Below, one piece after another: positions 49,916-58,911 of a stretch of DNA of 64,000 nt (position 1 is the first letter of the stretch; the number at the start of each line of letters is the position of its first letter). Origin of the DNA: Lachnospiraceae bacterium (GTDB lineage Bacteria; Bacillota; Clostridia; Lachnospirales; Lachnospiraceae). The position numbers and the translations under genes are program-made. The notes under the pieces are model-generated. The model made no database searches and was not told the DNA's origin. It was given only the letters and a program-made list of their open reading frames with translations. The stretch covers positions 1 through 64,000 of the forward strand of contig SVEC01000001.1 of the NCBI GenBank assembly GCA_015057555.1, in the 5' to 3' direction.

Positions 49916-50680
49916 ATGTTAAGATTAGCTTTTGTAGTGCTGGTATCGATTCCGCATATTATACTTTTATACACAAGATCGGCTTACATGGATAAGCATA
50001 ATGAGAAGTATACAGAGGAACAAAGATACGATTTTGCAAAATGGATAGTAAGAAAGATTAAGAGTCACTCCTTTTTAGAGACAGATGTGTTCGGTAAGGA
50101 AAATCTGCCTGAGGAGGGTGGTTATGTTATGTACTCCAATCATCAGGGGAAGTATGATACGGTTAGTATTATGTCAGGACATGACAAGCCTTGTACTGTG
50201 GTTATGGACGAGATTAGATCAAAGATACCTATTATGAAACCGTTTCTTGCATTGGTTCAGGGTAGCACTTTAGATAGAAGTGATATGAGAAGTCAGGCCA
50301 AGACCATGAAGAAGCTTGTGGAAGAGGTTAAAGCAGGTAGAAAGTATATTATTTTTCCAGAGGGTGGATATACTGATAACGGAAACAATCTTCAGGAATT
50401 TAAGGCAGGGTCATTTAAGATATCTGTTAGAACGAAAACTCCTGTTGTACCTGTGGCCATAATAGATTCCTATGTTGCATATATGTATAATTCCCTTAGA
50501 AAGGTAACCTCAGAGGTTCATTATCTAGAGCCTATATTATATGAAGAGTATAAGGATTTGTCTACTGAGGAGTTAGCCCTTATGACAAGAGATAGGATAG
50601 AAGCAAAGATAAAGGAACGATTACCTCAGAAGAAGCGTATGAAATTTTACGACAAGAATGTACGCAAAGTTGAAGCTTAG
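49916..50680 (+). CDS. plsC: 1-acyl-glycerol-3-phosphate acyltransferase-like
   Basis: Membrane-associated acyltransferase of 254 residues for phospholipid synthesis. An N-terminal hydrophobic helix (FVVLVSIPHIILL) is followed by the catalytic NHQGKYD (HX4D) and the substrate motif FPEGGYTDN, both standard for PlsC. The ATG at 49916 is preferred because GAGAGGG lies just upstream; the in-frame start at 49874 lacks one. Single-gene unit with a terminator. Confidence 0.87.
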   Translation: MLRLAFVVLVSIPHIILLYTRSAYMDKHNEKYTEEQRYDFAKWIVRKIKSHSFLETDVFGKENLPEEGGYVMYSNHQGKYDTVSIMSGHDKPCTVVMDEIRSKIPIMKPFLALVQGSTLDRSDMRSQAKTMKKLVEEVKAGRKYIIFPEGGYTDNGNNLQEFKAGSFKISVRTKTPVVPVAIIDSYVAYMYNSLRKVTSEVHYLEPILYEEYKDLSTEELALMTRDRIEAKIKERLPQKKRMKFYDKNVRKVEA

Positions 50681-50697
50681 AACTAAAAAAGTATTTC

Positions 50698-50733
50698 AAA
50701 AGCAGGATGCACAAAATGTATTCTGCTTTTTTA
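50698..50733 (+). terminator. Terminator after the acyltransferase gene
   Basis: AAAAGCAGGAT and ATTCTGCTTTT pair with one G-U, followed by a T-run. Confidence 0.8.
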
Positions 50734-50793
50734 CTAGGAATAATTAAACAAATAATGTATAATAATAAAGATTATGAACCCTAGGAGGATATT

Positions 50794-51387
50794 ATGAAGA
50801 AATTAGGAATATTAGGATTATCGATGATATTAGTTTTATCAATGACCGCCTGTGGTAAGGATGCAGGTGAGGGAAACACTACTGCTGATGTAACTACAGA
50901 GGTAGCAGTAGAAATAACAGATTCTCTTGAAATATTTACCACAGTATGGGGAACTTATGGTGATGATGAGAAGTTTGCCATCGCAGGTGGAGATTATAAC
51001 AACTCAGTTATGGATGCACCAGGAAAGTTTAATGTGGCAGATGTAGAGAGCCTAGACGCCATGCTTGGCGTACCGGCAGATGCAGCAGCTTACATTGATG
51101 ATGCAGCATCTATGATGCATATGATGAATGCAAATACATTTACAGCAGGTGCATACCATGTGGCAGATCCTGCAAATCAGCAGACCTTCTGCGATAGCTT
51201 AAAGAATAACATAATGAACAGACAGTGGATGTGTGGTTTCCCTGACACCTTAATAGTGGTAAGTATAGGAGATTCCTATGTGGTGTCAGCCTTTGGAAAT
51301 GCAGAAATTATAGAGAATTTTAAGACTAAGCTTACTACAGAGTACCCTGTGGCTGCAGTAGTATACGAGGAAAGCTTGGTTCAGTAG
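50794..51387 (+). CDS. DUF4358-like lipoprotein of the MBOAT operon
   Basis: Lipoprotein of 197 residues, lipobox SMTAC (Cys20), Thr-rich linker, then a domain with DSLEIFTTVWGTY, FNVADVESLDAMLGVP and a run MMHMMNANTF. It resembles DUF4358 proteins found in front of MBOAT and DHHW genes in Lachnospiraceae. GGAGG precedes the ATG and the MBOAT gene follows after 9 bp, so it is likely an outer partner of the acylation system; its role is unknown. Confidence 0.72.
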   Translation: MKKLGILGLSMILVLSMTACGKDAGEGNTTADVTTEVAVEITDSLEIFTTVWGTYGDDEKFAIAGGDYNNSVMDAPGKFNVADVESLDAMLGVPADAAAYIDDAASMMHMMNANTFTAGAYHVADPANQQTFCDSLKNNIMNRQWMCGFPDTLIVVSIGDSYVVSAFGNAEIIENFKTKLTTEYPVAAVVYEESLVQ

Positions 51388-51396
51388 GAGCAATAT

Positions 51397-52797
51397 ATGG
51401 TATTTTCCAGTATGACATTTTTATATTACTTTCTTCCGGTGGTGCTACTAGTGTATCTAGTGGCACCAAGGGCGATGAAGAATAGCGTGCTGCTTTTGGC
51501 TAGTCTATTCTTCTATGGGTGGGGAGAGCCTAAGTATCTTGTGCTTATGGTGACAACTATAATCATAGGATATGTAAGTGGACTTCTCATAGAAAAGTAT
51601 AGAGATAAGGTGCAAGGAAGGATAATACTTATACTTGCTCTTTTTTGTTGCCTAGGTTTTCTGGCAGTATTTAAGTATGCAGACTTTTTCGTGGAAAGCT
51701 TTAACCAGGCTACAGGACTATCTGTAAAGCTACTTAATTTGGCACTTCCAGTGGGGATTAGCTTTTATACATTTCAGCTAATCAGCTATATAGTTGATGT
51801 GTATAGAGGAAAGGTTAAAGCTCAGAAAAACCTACTAAATCTAGCCACCTATGTGGTAATGTTCCCGCAGCTTATCGCAGGTCCTATAGTTCGTTATGAG
51901 CAGGTGGAGCAGGAGCTAACTGCCAGAACCCATAGTATCCCGATGATAAGGGAGGGTATAGTTAGATTTATTATAGGTTTGGGTAAAAAGGTTCTTATAG
52001 CTAATCAGCTGGGAGAACTGGCAGATACCTATTATAAGGTGCAGGAAAATTCTGTGACATTTGCTTGGGTATGTGCTGTGGCAGCAGCACTGCAGATATA
52101 TTTTGACTTCGCAGGATATAGTGATATGGCTATAGGTTTGGGACGTATGCTGGGCTTCAAATTCCCAGAAAACTTTGATTATCCATATATCTCTAGAAGT
52201 ATAACTGAATTCTGGAGAAGGTGGCACATGACTCTGGGCGCATGGTTTAGAGACTATGTTTATATTCCTATGGGTGGAAGCAGAGTAAAGTCTGGTAGAC
52301 TTGTGATAAATCTATTGGTGGTGTGGATGCTTACAGGACTTTGGCATGGAGCATCCTGGAATTTTATCCTGTGGGGATTATTCTTCGGAGTACTACTTAT
52401 CATAGAAAAGCTATGGATGCTAAGATATATAGAGAATGCAAAGGGTATAAATCATATATATGTACTGTTTGCGACGATAATAAGCTTTGTAATATTCAGT
52501 GGTGAAACCTTAATGGATGCTGGACTTATGTTAACCAATATGTTTGGCCTGGGAGGTATAGAACTGATAACAGAGGAAACCTTGTACTACACAGCCAGCT
52601 ATGGATTCACACTGTTCGTAGCTATATTAGGAGCAACACCGCTTGTTAAAAATCTTGGTACAAGAGCTATGAAGGTGGCGGAAAAGTATAAGCTTGACAC
52701 AGTGTTAGAATCAGTGGTTTTGGCACTTATATTGATACTATCAACTGCACATATAGTGGACGGGTCCTTTAATCCCTTCCTGTACTTTAGATTCTAG
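51397..52797 (+). CDS. MBOAT O-acyltransferase (AlgI-like)
   Basis: Membrane O-acyltransferase of 466 residues with about ten helices, moving an acyl (usually acetyl) group to a polymer outside. Signature parts: FYFLPVVLLVYLV near the start, FWRRWHMTLGAWFRDYVYIPMG in two adjacent pieces, and TGLWHGASWNF with the conserved catalytic His. Lying between a DUF4358 lipoprotein and a DHHW/AlgJ-like protein, it matches alginate-acetylation-type modules. The acceptor could be the exopolysaccharide made by the operon downstream, or a wall polymer. Confidence 0.92.
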   Translation: MVFSSMTFLYYFLPVVLLVYLVAPRAMKNSVLLLASLFFYGWGEPKYLVLMVTTIIIGYVSGLLIEKYRDKVQGRIILILALFCCLGFLAVFKYADFFVESFNQATGLSVKLLNLALPVGISFYTFQLISYIVDVYRGKVKAQKNLLNLATYVVMFPQLIAGPIVRYEQVEQELTARTHSIPMIREGIVRFIIGLGKKVLIANQLGELADTYYKVQENSVTFAWVCAVAAALQIYFDFAGYSDMAIGLGRMLGFKFPENFDYPYISRSITEFWRRWHMTLGAWFRDYVYIPMGGSRVKSGRLVINLLVVWMLTGLWHGASWNFILWGLFFGVLLIIEKLWMLRYIENAKGINHIYVLFATIISFVIFSGETLMDAGLMLTNMFGLGGIELITEETLYYTASYGFTLFVAILGATPLVKNLGTRAMKVAEKYKLDTVLESVVLALILILSTAHIVDGSFNPFLYFRF

Positions 52798-52808
52798 GAG
52801 GTAGGAAG

Positions 52809-53915
52809 ATGGATATAAATGAAAGAAAGACCAAGGGAATACTGACAGTGATAATCATAGGCATAATCTTCTACGTATACTCCATCCTGTGTTTTCTTAA
52901 GCCGGCAGAGGAAATGTCTGAAAGTGAGAGAAGACCACTAGCACAACGGCCAGACATTAGCCAAGAGGCTATAATTAACGGAGAATACATGAAGGACTTT
53001 GAGGAGTATGCAGTGGACCAGGCTCCAGGTAGGCAGCTACTTAGGGGAACTAAGGTATTCTATCAGACGGTGGTTATGCGTAAGCTTGACAATGATGGTA
53101 TGTACCTGAGTAACGGATATATTTCCAAGTTGGATTATCCACTGAATGATAAATCCATAGAATACGCTACAAACAAATTTGGATATATCTATGACAATTA
53201 TCTGGCAAACACGGATGCCAGTGTGTATATGTCTATAATTCCAGATAAAAATTATTACAACGAGAAGATACTGTACCCTAGCTATGATTACAATGAACTA
53301 GTTGTGAAAATGTGCGAAGGTATGGAATATGCCAGCTATATAGATATAATGGATAAGCTTACTATGGAGGATTATTATCAAACCGACACACATCTAAGAC
53401 AGGAGAGGATAGTAGAAGCATCAACTCATCTAGGTGAGGAGATGGGTGCTAGCTTAGATGAAGATTTTGAAGAAGTCCAAGTTACTGAGGACTTTAGAGG
53501 AGTGTATTACAGACAATTTGGGATGCCGATGAGTGGTGAAGAGATGTACTATCTTACCAACTCTGTTATAGAGAACTGTACGGTGTATGACCATGAGAAT
53601 AACAGAACTATAACTATGTACAATCTGCAGGCCCTAGACAGTGCAGACCCTTATGAGATGTATCTTCATGGGTCTTTGTCCCTGGTAACCATAGAAAATC
53701 CTAGAGCAACAACTGACAAGGAGCTTATTATATTTAGGGATTCCTTCGGAAGCTCCTTTGCACCAATCCTAGCCACAGGATATGCCAAGGTGACTTTGGT
53801 GGATATCAGATACCTTCCTGCAAATATGTTAGGAAACTTTGTAGACTTTGATAATCAGGATGTGCTGTTCTTGTATAGCGCATCAGTGTTAAATAATAGT
53901 GAGACGTTGAAGTAG
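52809..53915 (+). CDS. DHHW/AlgJ-like acyl-transfer partner protein
   Basis: Protein of 368 residues with one N-terminal membrane anchor (GILTVIIIGIIFYVYSILCF) and an extracellular SGNH-like domain. YYQTDTHLRQE carries the Asp-x-His pair usual in DHHW/AlgJ proteins and IFRDSFGSSFAPIL resembles the Ser motif, so it probably completes acyl transfer started by the MBOAT protein. GGAGG precedes the ATG, 11 bp after the MBOAT stop. Family call good; acceptor unknown. Confidence 0.82.
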   Translation: MDINERKTKGILTVIIIGIIFYVYSILCFLKPAEEMSESERRPLAQRPDISQEAIINGEYMKDFEEYAVDQAPGRQLLRGTKVFYQTVVMRKLDNDGMYLSNGYISKLDYPLNDKSIEYATNKFGYIYDNYLANTDASVYMSIIPDKNYYNEKILYPSYDYNELVVKMCEGMEYASYIDIMDKLTMEDYYQTDTHLRQERIVEASTHLGEEMGASLDEDFEEVQVTEDFRGVYYRQFGMPMSGEEMYYLTNSVIENCTVYDHENNRTITMYNLQALDSADPYEMYLHGSLSLVTIENPRATTDKELIIFRDSFGSSFAPILATGYAKVTLVDIRYLPANMLGNFVDFDNQDVLFLYSASVLNNSETLK

Positions 53916-53942
53916 GTCGAAATTATATTATTGAGGTGCATT

Positions 53943-54596
53943 ATGAAGAAATTTAAAGCAGTAGTATTTGATATGGATGGTGTAATATTCGACTCGGAGA
54001 AAAGGGTAGTAGAATGCTGGCAGGTTATAGCCGATAAGTATGGTGTACCTGACATAGAACTAGCTTGTAGAGAATGCTTTGGTTGTAATCAAACTGTTGC
54101 TAAGGAACGATTTCTAAAGCGATATGGCGAGGATTTTCCTTATGTGGAGTATAAGAAGGAGATGTCTGACCTATTTCACGAGAGATATGATAATGGAAAT
54201 TTACCTATGCTACCAGGAGTACTGGAAATATTGAATTACCTAAAGGAAAACAATATTAAGATTGCATTAGCAACTTCTACTAGAAAGGCTTCTGTGGTGC
54301 AGGGGTTAACTTGGGCAGGAATAATTAATTATTTTGATGCTATTATATGTGGAGATATGGTAGAACGCAGTAAGCCGGAACCAGATATATTTATTAAGGC
54401 ATGTGAGACTCTTGGTATTGAACCTGGGGAGGCTTATGCCATAGAGGATTCCTATAATGGAATTATAGCGGCATACAAAGGAGGATTAATGCCTATTATG
54501 GTTCCAGATATGATGGAACCTAATTCTCAGATGAGAGAACTTTGCGTCACCATAGAGGATAGCCTGCTAGAGGTTATAGAGTATTTTGAAAGATGA
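53943..54596 (+). CDS. HAD-family phosphatase (beta-phosphoglucomutase-like)
   Basis: Soluble phosphatase or phosphomutase of 217 residues. Motif 1 FDMDGVIFDSE holds the nucleophile Asp, motif 2 ALATSTRK the Ser/Thr, Lys sits in RSKPEPDIF and motif 4 AIEDSYNGI the acidic pair. The helical cap between motifs 1 and 2 puts it in subfamily IA. The ATG at 53943 has GAGGTG upstream. It follows the DHHW gene by 28 bp and ends at a terminator. Substrate unknown. Confidence 0.87.
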   Translation: MKKFKAVVFDMDGVIFDSEKRVVECWQVIADKYGVPDIELACRECFGCNQTVAKERFLKRYGEDFPYVEYKKEMSDLFHERYDNGNLPMLPGVLEILNYLKENNIKIALATSTRKASVVQGLTWAGIINYFDAIICGDMVERSKPEPDIFIKACETLGIEPGEAYAIEDSYNGIIAAYKGGLMPIMVPDMMEPNSQMRELCVTIEDSLLEVIEYFER

Positions 54597-54602
54597 AAAT
54601 AC

Positions 54603-54639
54603 AGACGGTGTGGATATAATAATCCAACCGTCTTTTTTT
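54603..54639 (+). terminator. Terminator after the HAD gene
   Basis: AGACGGTGTGGA and TCCAACCGTCT pair with a one-base bulge, followed by seven T. Confidence 0.87.
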
Positions 54640-54668
54640 GTTGAAAAATAGTAGTAATTAATAATTAC

Positions 54669-54686
54669 ACCACAATATATAGTGGT
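54669..54686. promoter_or_regulatory. Inverted repeat in front of the exopolysaccharide promoter
   Basis: ACCAC and GTGGT flank an 8-base AT spacer, ending six bases before the -35 box. A candidate activator or repressor site. Confidence 0.35.
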
Positions 54687-54692
54687 AAATTG

Positions 54693-54721
54693 TTGACACG
54701 AATATTGTTGAATTGTATAAT
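54693..54721 (+). promoter_or_regulatory. Promoter of the exopolysaccharide operon
   Basis: Consensus TTGACA (54693-54698) and TATAAT (54716-54721) with 17 bp spacing, about 40 bp before the first gene. Confidence 0.9.
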
Positions 54722-54761
54722 TAAATGGATAGTATTCAATTTTAGAAATAGTGGAAAATTT

Positions 54762-55499
54762 ATGATTAATATTAAAATTTGTGACATTCATTGCCACCTG
54801 CTATTTGGAGTGGATGATGGGGCAAAAACTATGGAGCAAGCCGGCAATATGCTGGAAATAGCTTATGAAGAAGGAATTAGAAATATTATAATTACTCCCC
54901 ATTATAATAGTAGAATTTGGCCAGTGGATGAATCTGAAATTAAAAGAAAATATAATGAATTAGTAAGGTTTGCTAGGGACTATTACCCAAATCTTAATAT
55001 TTTTTTGGGTAGAGAGATTTACTATTGTAGTGATGCTATGGATGCCCTTAGAGACGAACAGCCTATTACAATGGCGGGTGGTCAATACGTTTTGATGGAA
55101 TTTGATATCTCCATTAGATATGAACAGCTGACCCAAGCAATAATGGAAATTATTCAATTTGGTTACATACCTATTATTGCTCACGTAGAAAGATACGAAT
55201 GCATTATGAAAGATTACTCTAGGGCATTTCAACTTAAGGAACTAGGTGCATATATCCAGGTTAATGTATCAGGGGTTATGGGACATTATGGAAAAGGTGA
55301 GAAGAAGTGCGTGAAGATGCTTCTAAAAAACCGGCTAGTAGAGTTTGTGGCCACTGATGCACATAGAGATGACAAGCGTACACCACACATAAAAAAATGT
55401 GTTGAATATATAACAAAAAAATATGGAATGGATTATGCTAGAAGGTTATTTGAAATTAATCCGTCCCTGGTAATTGAAAATAAGAATATAGAGGAGTAG
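54762..55499 (+). CDS. cpsB: CpsB/YwqE-type PHP-domain protein tyrosine phosphatase
   Basis: Metal-dependent tyrosine phosphatase of 245 residues that removes phosphate from the BY-kinase encoded downstream. The PHP motif DIHCHLLFGVDDGAKT starts at residue 8, with further metal ligands in ITPHYNS, IIAHVERYE and ATDAHR. The ATG at 54762 is the first after the promoter region; its ribosome site (GTGGA) is weak, and an in-frame start at 54690 lies upstream of the promoter. First gene of the exopolysaccharide operon. Confidence 0.88.
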   Translation: MINIKICDIHCHLLFGVDDGAKTMEQAGNMLEIAYEEGIRNIIITPHYNSRIWPVDESEIKRKYNELVRFARDYYPNLNIFLGREIYYCSDAMDALRDEQPITMAGGQYVLMEFDISIRYEQLTQAIMEIIQFGYIPIIAHVERYECIMKDYSRAFQLKELGAYIQVNVSGVMGHYGKGEKKCVKMLLKNRLVEFVATDAHRDDKRTPHIKKCVEYITKKYGMDYARRLFEINPSLVIENKNIEE

Positions 55500-55501
55500 C
55501 T

Positions 55502-56326
55502 ATGGAAAGAGAAGAAATTGAAATTGATTTACGAGAGGTTTTTTTATACTTGCTTAGTAATGCACTAATAATAATTTTGGCAACCATTGCGGGAGGCCTT
55601 GCAATGTATTTGACAAGTAATGTACTGATGGATAAGAAATTTGAATCAAGCACTAAAATATATGTATTGAATCAGCAGGAGAACCAATCTGTTACATACA
55701 CAGATTTGCAGACTGGTACTCAGCTGACTAAGGACTATGCAGTGCTTGTAAAAAGTAGAACTGTTACAACACAGGTTATAGCTGAGTTAAATCTTCAAAA
55801 CAAATACAAGGATATGGAGGATATAACCTCTGATGACTTGGAGGAGATGATAACTGTAACTACAGCCCAAGACACTCGAATTATAACAATAACTGTAAGA
55901 GATACTAATCCAACTAGAGCTCAAGATATTGCAAATGCAGTGAGAGCTGCTGCATCAAAGCATATATATGAGGTTATGGATATAGAGGCAGTAAATGTGG
56001 TTGATTATGCAAATCTTCCTGAAAAGCCAGTTAGTCCAAATGTATTAAAGACCACTATATTGGGTGCAATAGCAGCCTTATTTTTAGTAGTTGTTATTTT
56101 AGTAGTGTCTTTCCTTTTAGATGATACTATTAAAACACCAGACGATGTTGAGATGCATTTGGGGTTATCGGTGTTAGCATCTATACCATATGATGACACT
56201 ATGGAGGATAATTTAGGTAAGAAAAAGAAAAAGAAAAAGAGAAAATCTAGCATGCCAATATACTCCAATAGACCGACGTTAGATAACAGTTCAATTCCTG
56301 TTATTAATCTTGATGATGGAGTGTAA
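55502..56326 (+). CDS. Polysaccharide chain-length/export protein (Wzz/YveK-like)
   Basis: Membrane activator of the BY-kinase, 274 residues. Two helices (about 14-37 and 178-202) enclose an outside domain rich in Thr/Asp. KPVSPNVLKTTILGA before the second helix is the usual Pro-rich Wzz motif. The cytoplasmic tail has an unusual basic run (nine Lys/Arg, GKKKKKKKRK) and then NRPTLDNSS, likely the kinase contact. It starts 2 bp after the phosphatase stop. Confidence 0.88.
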   Translation: MEREEIEIDLREVFLYLLSNALIIILATIAGGLAMYLTSNVLMDKKFESSTKIYVLNQQENQSVTYTDLQTGTQLTKDYAVLVKSRTVTTQVIAELNLQNKYKDMEDITSDDLEEMITVTTAQDTRIITITVRDTNPTRAQDIANAVRAAASKHIYEVMDIEAVNVVDYANLPEKPVSPNVLKTTILGAIAALFLVVVILVVSFLLDDTIKTPDDVEMHLGLSVLASIPYDDTMEDNLGKKKKKKKRKSSMPIYSNRPTLDNSSIPVINLDDGV

Positions 56327-56338
56327 GGAGGTTAAATT

Positions 56339-57043
56339 ATGCAAAATATCATTATCGGAAAACTAAAGAAACCAAATTATTCTTCAGAGGAAGCTTATAA
56401 AAGCTTAAGAACAAATCTTCAATTTTGTGGTAAGGATGTTAGAGTAATAGCCATTACAAGCTGTATACCAAATGAAGGAAAATCCAGTGTGACAATTAAT
56501 ATTGCACGTTCTATGGCTGAAACAGGAAAAAGGATACTAGTAATTGACGCAGATATGCGCAAATCAGTTTTGGTTGGAAGGCACCGCATTAGCAAAGGAA
56601 TAAATGGTTTGTCACATTTTCTATCAGGCTATAGAGAGATAGAGGATGTATTGTGTGTAACGAACGTTACAAATTTATATATGATACTTGCTGGCCCTGT
56701 TCCACCAAATCCATCAGAGCTTTTAGGTTCAAAGAGATTTAGAAATCTGATTATGGCCTGCAAAGAAAAATTTGATTATATATTTATAGATACACCACCA
56801 TTAGGAAGCGTTATTGATTCTGCAGTTGTAGCCCAGGTTAGTGATGGAATGTGTCTTGTAATGACTCCTAGTGAAATAAGTTATAGATTTGCTCAAAATG
56901 TAAAGGAACAGATGGAAAAAACCAATTGTCGTATTTTGGGAGTAATATTAAATAAAGTTCAACTTAAGAAGAATGGATATTATGGAAAATATTATGGTAG
57001 ATATTATGGCAAGTATTATGGTAAAGGGGAGGGCAACAAATAA
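56339..57043 (+). CDS. cpsD: CpsD/CapB-type bacterial tyrosine kinase
   Basis: Cytoplasmic BY-kinase of 234 residues controlling polysaccharide assembly. It has Walker A CIPNEGKSS (42-50), Walker A' VIDADMRKS and Walker B FIDTPPLGS. The C-terminus is a tyrosine repeat, YYGKYYGRYYGKYYGKG, four YYGK/R units, the usual autophosphorylation tail in unusually regular form. Partners are the upstream Wzz-like protein and the phosphatase. Confidence 0.93.
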   Translation: MQNIIIGKLKKPNYSSEEAYKSLRTNLQFCGKDVRVIAITSCIPNEGKSSVTINIARSMAETGKRILVIDADMRKSVLVGRHRISKGINGLSHFLSGYREIEDVLCVTNVTNLYMILAGPVPPNPSELLGSKRFRNLIMACKEKFDYIFIDTPPLGSVIDSAVVAQVSDGMCLVMTPSEISYRFAQNVKEQMEKTNCRILGVILNKVQLKKNGYYGKYYGRYYGKYYGKGEGNK

Positions 57044-57045
57044 TT

Positions 57046-57783
57046 ATGAAGACTAAAGTTACAATAATTTTAAGTGTTGCAGTGTTGGCCTTGGGTATAC
57101 TTGGTGTCTTGTCCTTTGTGGGAGAGGATAGAAAACCTCCTGTTATAACTGTGCCAGAACAGGATATGACATATTATCAGTCTCAGGATGAATCTGTATT
57201 GCTGGCTGGCGTAAGAGCTTATGATAATCAGGATGGGGATGTATCCTCAAGGGTTAGAATATATGATGTGGCTGTTATTTCAGGGGAAAAGCAGGCCTTG
57301 GTTACCTATGCAGTGTATGATAATAATTATAATTTGGGAAAGGCTACAAAACTGGTTTGGTACGTTCCTCTGGGTGATGTGGGTGCTTCTGAAATTACTG
57401 CAACAGGAGAAGTTGCTGAAATAGAAGATACAACTGAGGTTACAACTGAGGATACTACAGAGACAACAACGGAGGAACCTGAAGAGGGCTTTGATGATCC
57501 GGAATTGGTAAGTGATGGAAGCCCAGTAATTAGATTAAAAACTCATTATGTAAATATTCAAGTAGGTGATGATTTCTACTCCATGGATTATGTAGAGGAC
57601 ATCGTAGATGATGAAGATGATAGAAATTATCTCTTCCGGTTTACATATTTGGATGGAGACTATGATGTAGATGAGGAAGGGGAATATGAGCTTACCTATT
57701 ACTGTGTAGATTCCGATGGAAATAAAAGTAATATTGCTAAGCTAATTCTTACTGTTGGGGATGAAAAGGATGAAGAAGAGTAG
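57046..57783 (+). CDS. Membrane-anchored Ig-like/DUF5011-type extracellular protein
   Basis: Protein of 245 residues with an N-terminal membrane helix (VTIILSVAVLALGILGVLSF) and two beta-rich repeats (PPVITVPEQDMTYYQ, RAYDNQDGDVSSRVR; SPVIRLKTHYVNIQVGDDF) joined by an acidic Thr/Glu linker (TTEVTTEDTTETTTEEPEE). The repeats resemble DUF5011/HYR domains. It starts 2 bp after the kinase, so it belongs to the exopolysaccharide machinery, perhaps binding glycan or other envelope parts. No named function. Confidence 0.7.
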   Translation: MKTKVTIILSVAVLALGILGVLSFVGEDRKPPVITVPEQDMTYYQSQDESVLLAGVRAYDNQDGDVSSRVRIYDVAVISGEKQALVTYAVYDNNYNLGKATKLVWYVPLGDVGASEITATGEVAEIEDTTEVTTEDTTETTTEEPEEGFDDPELVSDGSPVIRLKTHYVNIQVGDDFYSMDYVEDIVDDEDDRNYLFRFTYLDGDYDVDEEGEYELTYYCVDSDGNKSNIAKLILTVGDEKDEEE

Positions 57784-58867
57784 CAAGAAAAGCTTAGGCA
57801 AAATTGTATTTACTATATTTGTGATTTTGTTTGTGCTTGCTGTGACAGTTTTAATATTTGGAAGAATAATGTTTCATCAATATTACGAGAAACTGCATTA
57901 TGATGATGGAAAAGGTAGCTTGGGTATTGAAGCTATGACCACGGAATATGCAGTTGAAGAGGATCCTGATGTGGACCCTACTGCAACAGACTCAGATGCA
58001 GAGCTTATTATATCTGTTGAGGAGCAACTAAGGAAGAATTTAGAGGACAAAAGTAGTCCGATTAAGTTTTCTGAGGACGTATATAACATACTTCTTATAG
58101 GCCATGATTCCAGGTATAGAGAGTACTTGGGAAATTCAGACAGTATGATAATAGTGTCAATTAATAAGAAGACTAAGGAAATAGTTATGACCTCCATTAT
58201 GAGAGATTGTTACATATTAAGGCCAGGATATGGTTATGGTAGAATAAATGGTGCATTTGCTATGGGTGGACCAGACCTTCTTATAGATACTATTGAGGAA
58301 AATTTCAAAATACAAATTGATGGTTATGTGGCAGTGAATTTTTACGCGTTTATGGATATTGTAGATGCTTTAGGTGGTGTGGAAATAACTGTAAAGGACG
58401 AAGAGGTTTGGGTAGTAAATTATTATATGGATGAGTTAAATAAGCTTGAGGGAGATCCACCGGATACTGACAAGCTGACTGCTGGTGGTACTTATTTGCT
58501 CAATGGAAAGCAAACTCTAGGATATGCGCGAATAAGATATGTGGGAAATGCGGACTATGAGAGAACCCAACGTCAGAGACTAGTTCTAGAAACAGTGTTT
58601 AACAAGCTTAAGGATTGTAGCTTAACAGAGCTTAATGGTGTTCTTAATGCAGTGCTTCCAAATGTTATAACGGACATAGAAGAAGGTGAGATGTTTTCTC
58701 TTTTGCTAGGAACAACTACAGACTACAAAAATTATGAAATAAAGCAGTGCAGGGTGCCTTATGACGGTACAGTAGAACATCTCAATATAGGTGGGGCAGC
58801 AGTATTGGGAATAGATATACAAGCTAACATAGAATATATGCATAGAGATATTTACGGGGATGAGTAG
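57770..58867 (+). CDS. LytR-CpsA-Psr (LCP) family glycopolymer ligase
   Basis: Extracellular phosphotransferase of 365 residues that joins the finished polysaccharide to peptidoglycan. A membrane anchor (about 10-33) is followed by a Glu/Asp-rich stretch and the LCP domain: NILLIGHDSR, DSMIIVSINKKTKEIVMTSIMRDCYI in two parts, RINGAFAMGGPDLL, and ARIRYVGNADYERTQRQRL with the conserved Arg residues. The start is uncertain: ATG at 57770 or 57761, or TTG at 57755, all inside the preceding gene's last codons. Confidence 0.9.
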   Translation: MKKSSKKSLGKIVFTIFVILFVLAVTVLIFGRIMFHQYYEKLHYDDGKGSLGIEAMTTEYAVEEDPDVDPTATDSDAELIISVEEQLRKNLEDKSSPIKFSEDVYNILLIGHDSRYREYLGNSDSMIIVSINKKTKEIVMTSIMRDCYILRPGYGYGRINGAFAMGGPDLLIDTIEENFKIQIDGYVAVNFYAFMDIVDALGGVEITVKDEEVWVVNYYMDELNKLEGDPPDTDKLTAGGTYLLNGKQTLGYARIRYVGNADYERTQRQRLVLETVFNKLKDCSLTELNGVLNAVLPNVITDIEEGEMFSLLLGTTTDYKNYEIKQCRVPYDGTVEHLNIGGAAVLGIDIQANIEYMHRDIYGDE

Positions 58868-58911
58868 ATATCCTGAGATGACTTAGGATAATGTGGAGAG
58901 ATACATAAGCA

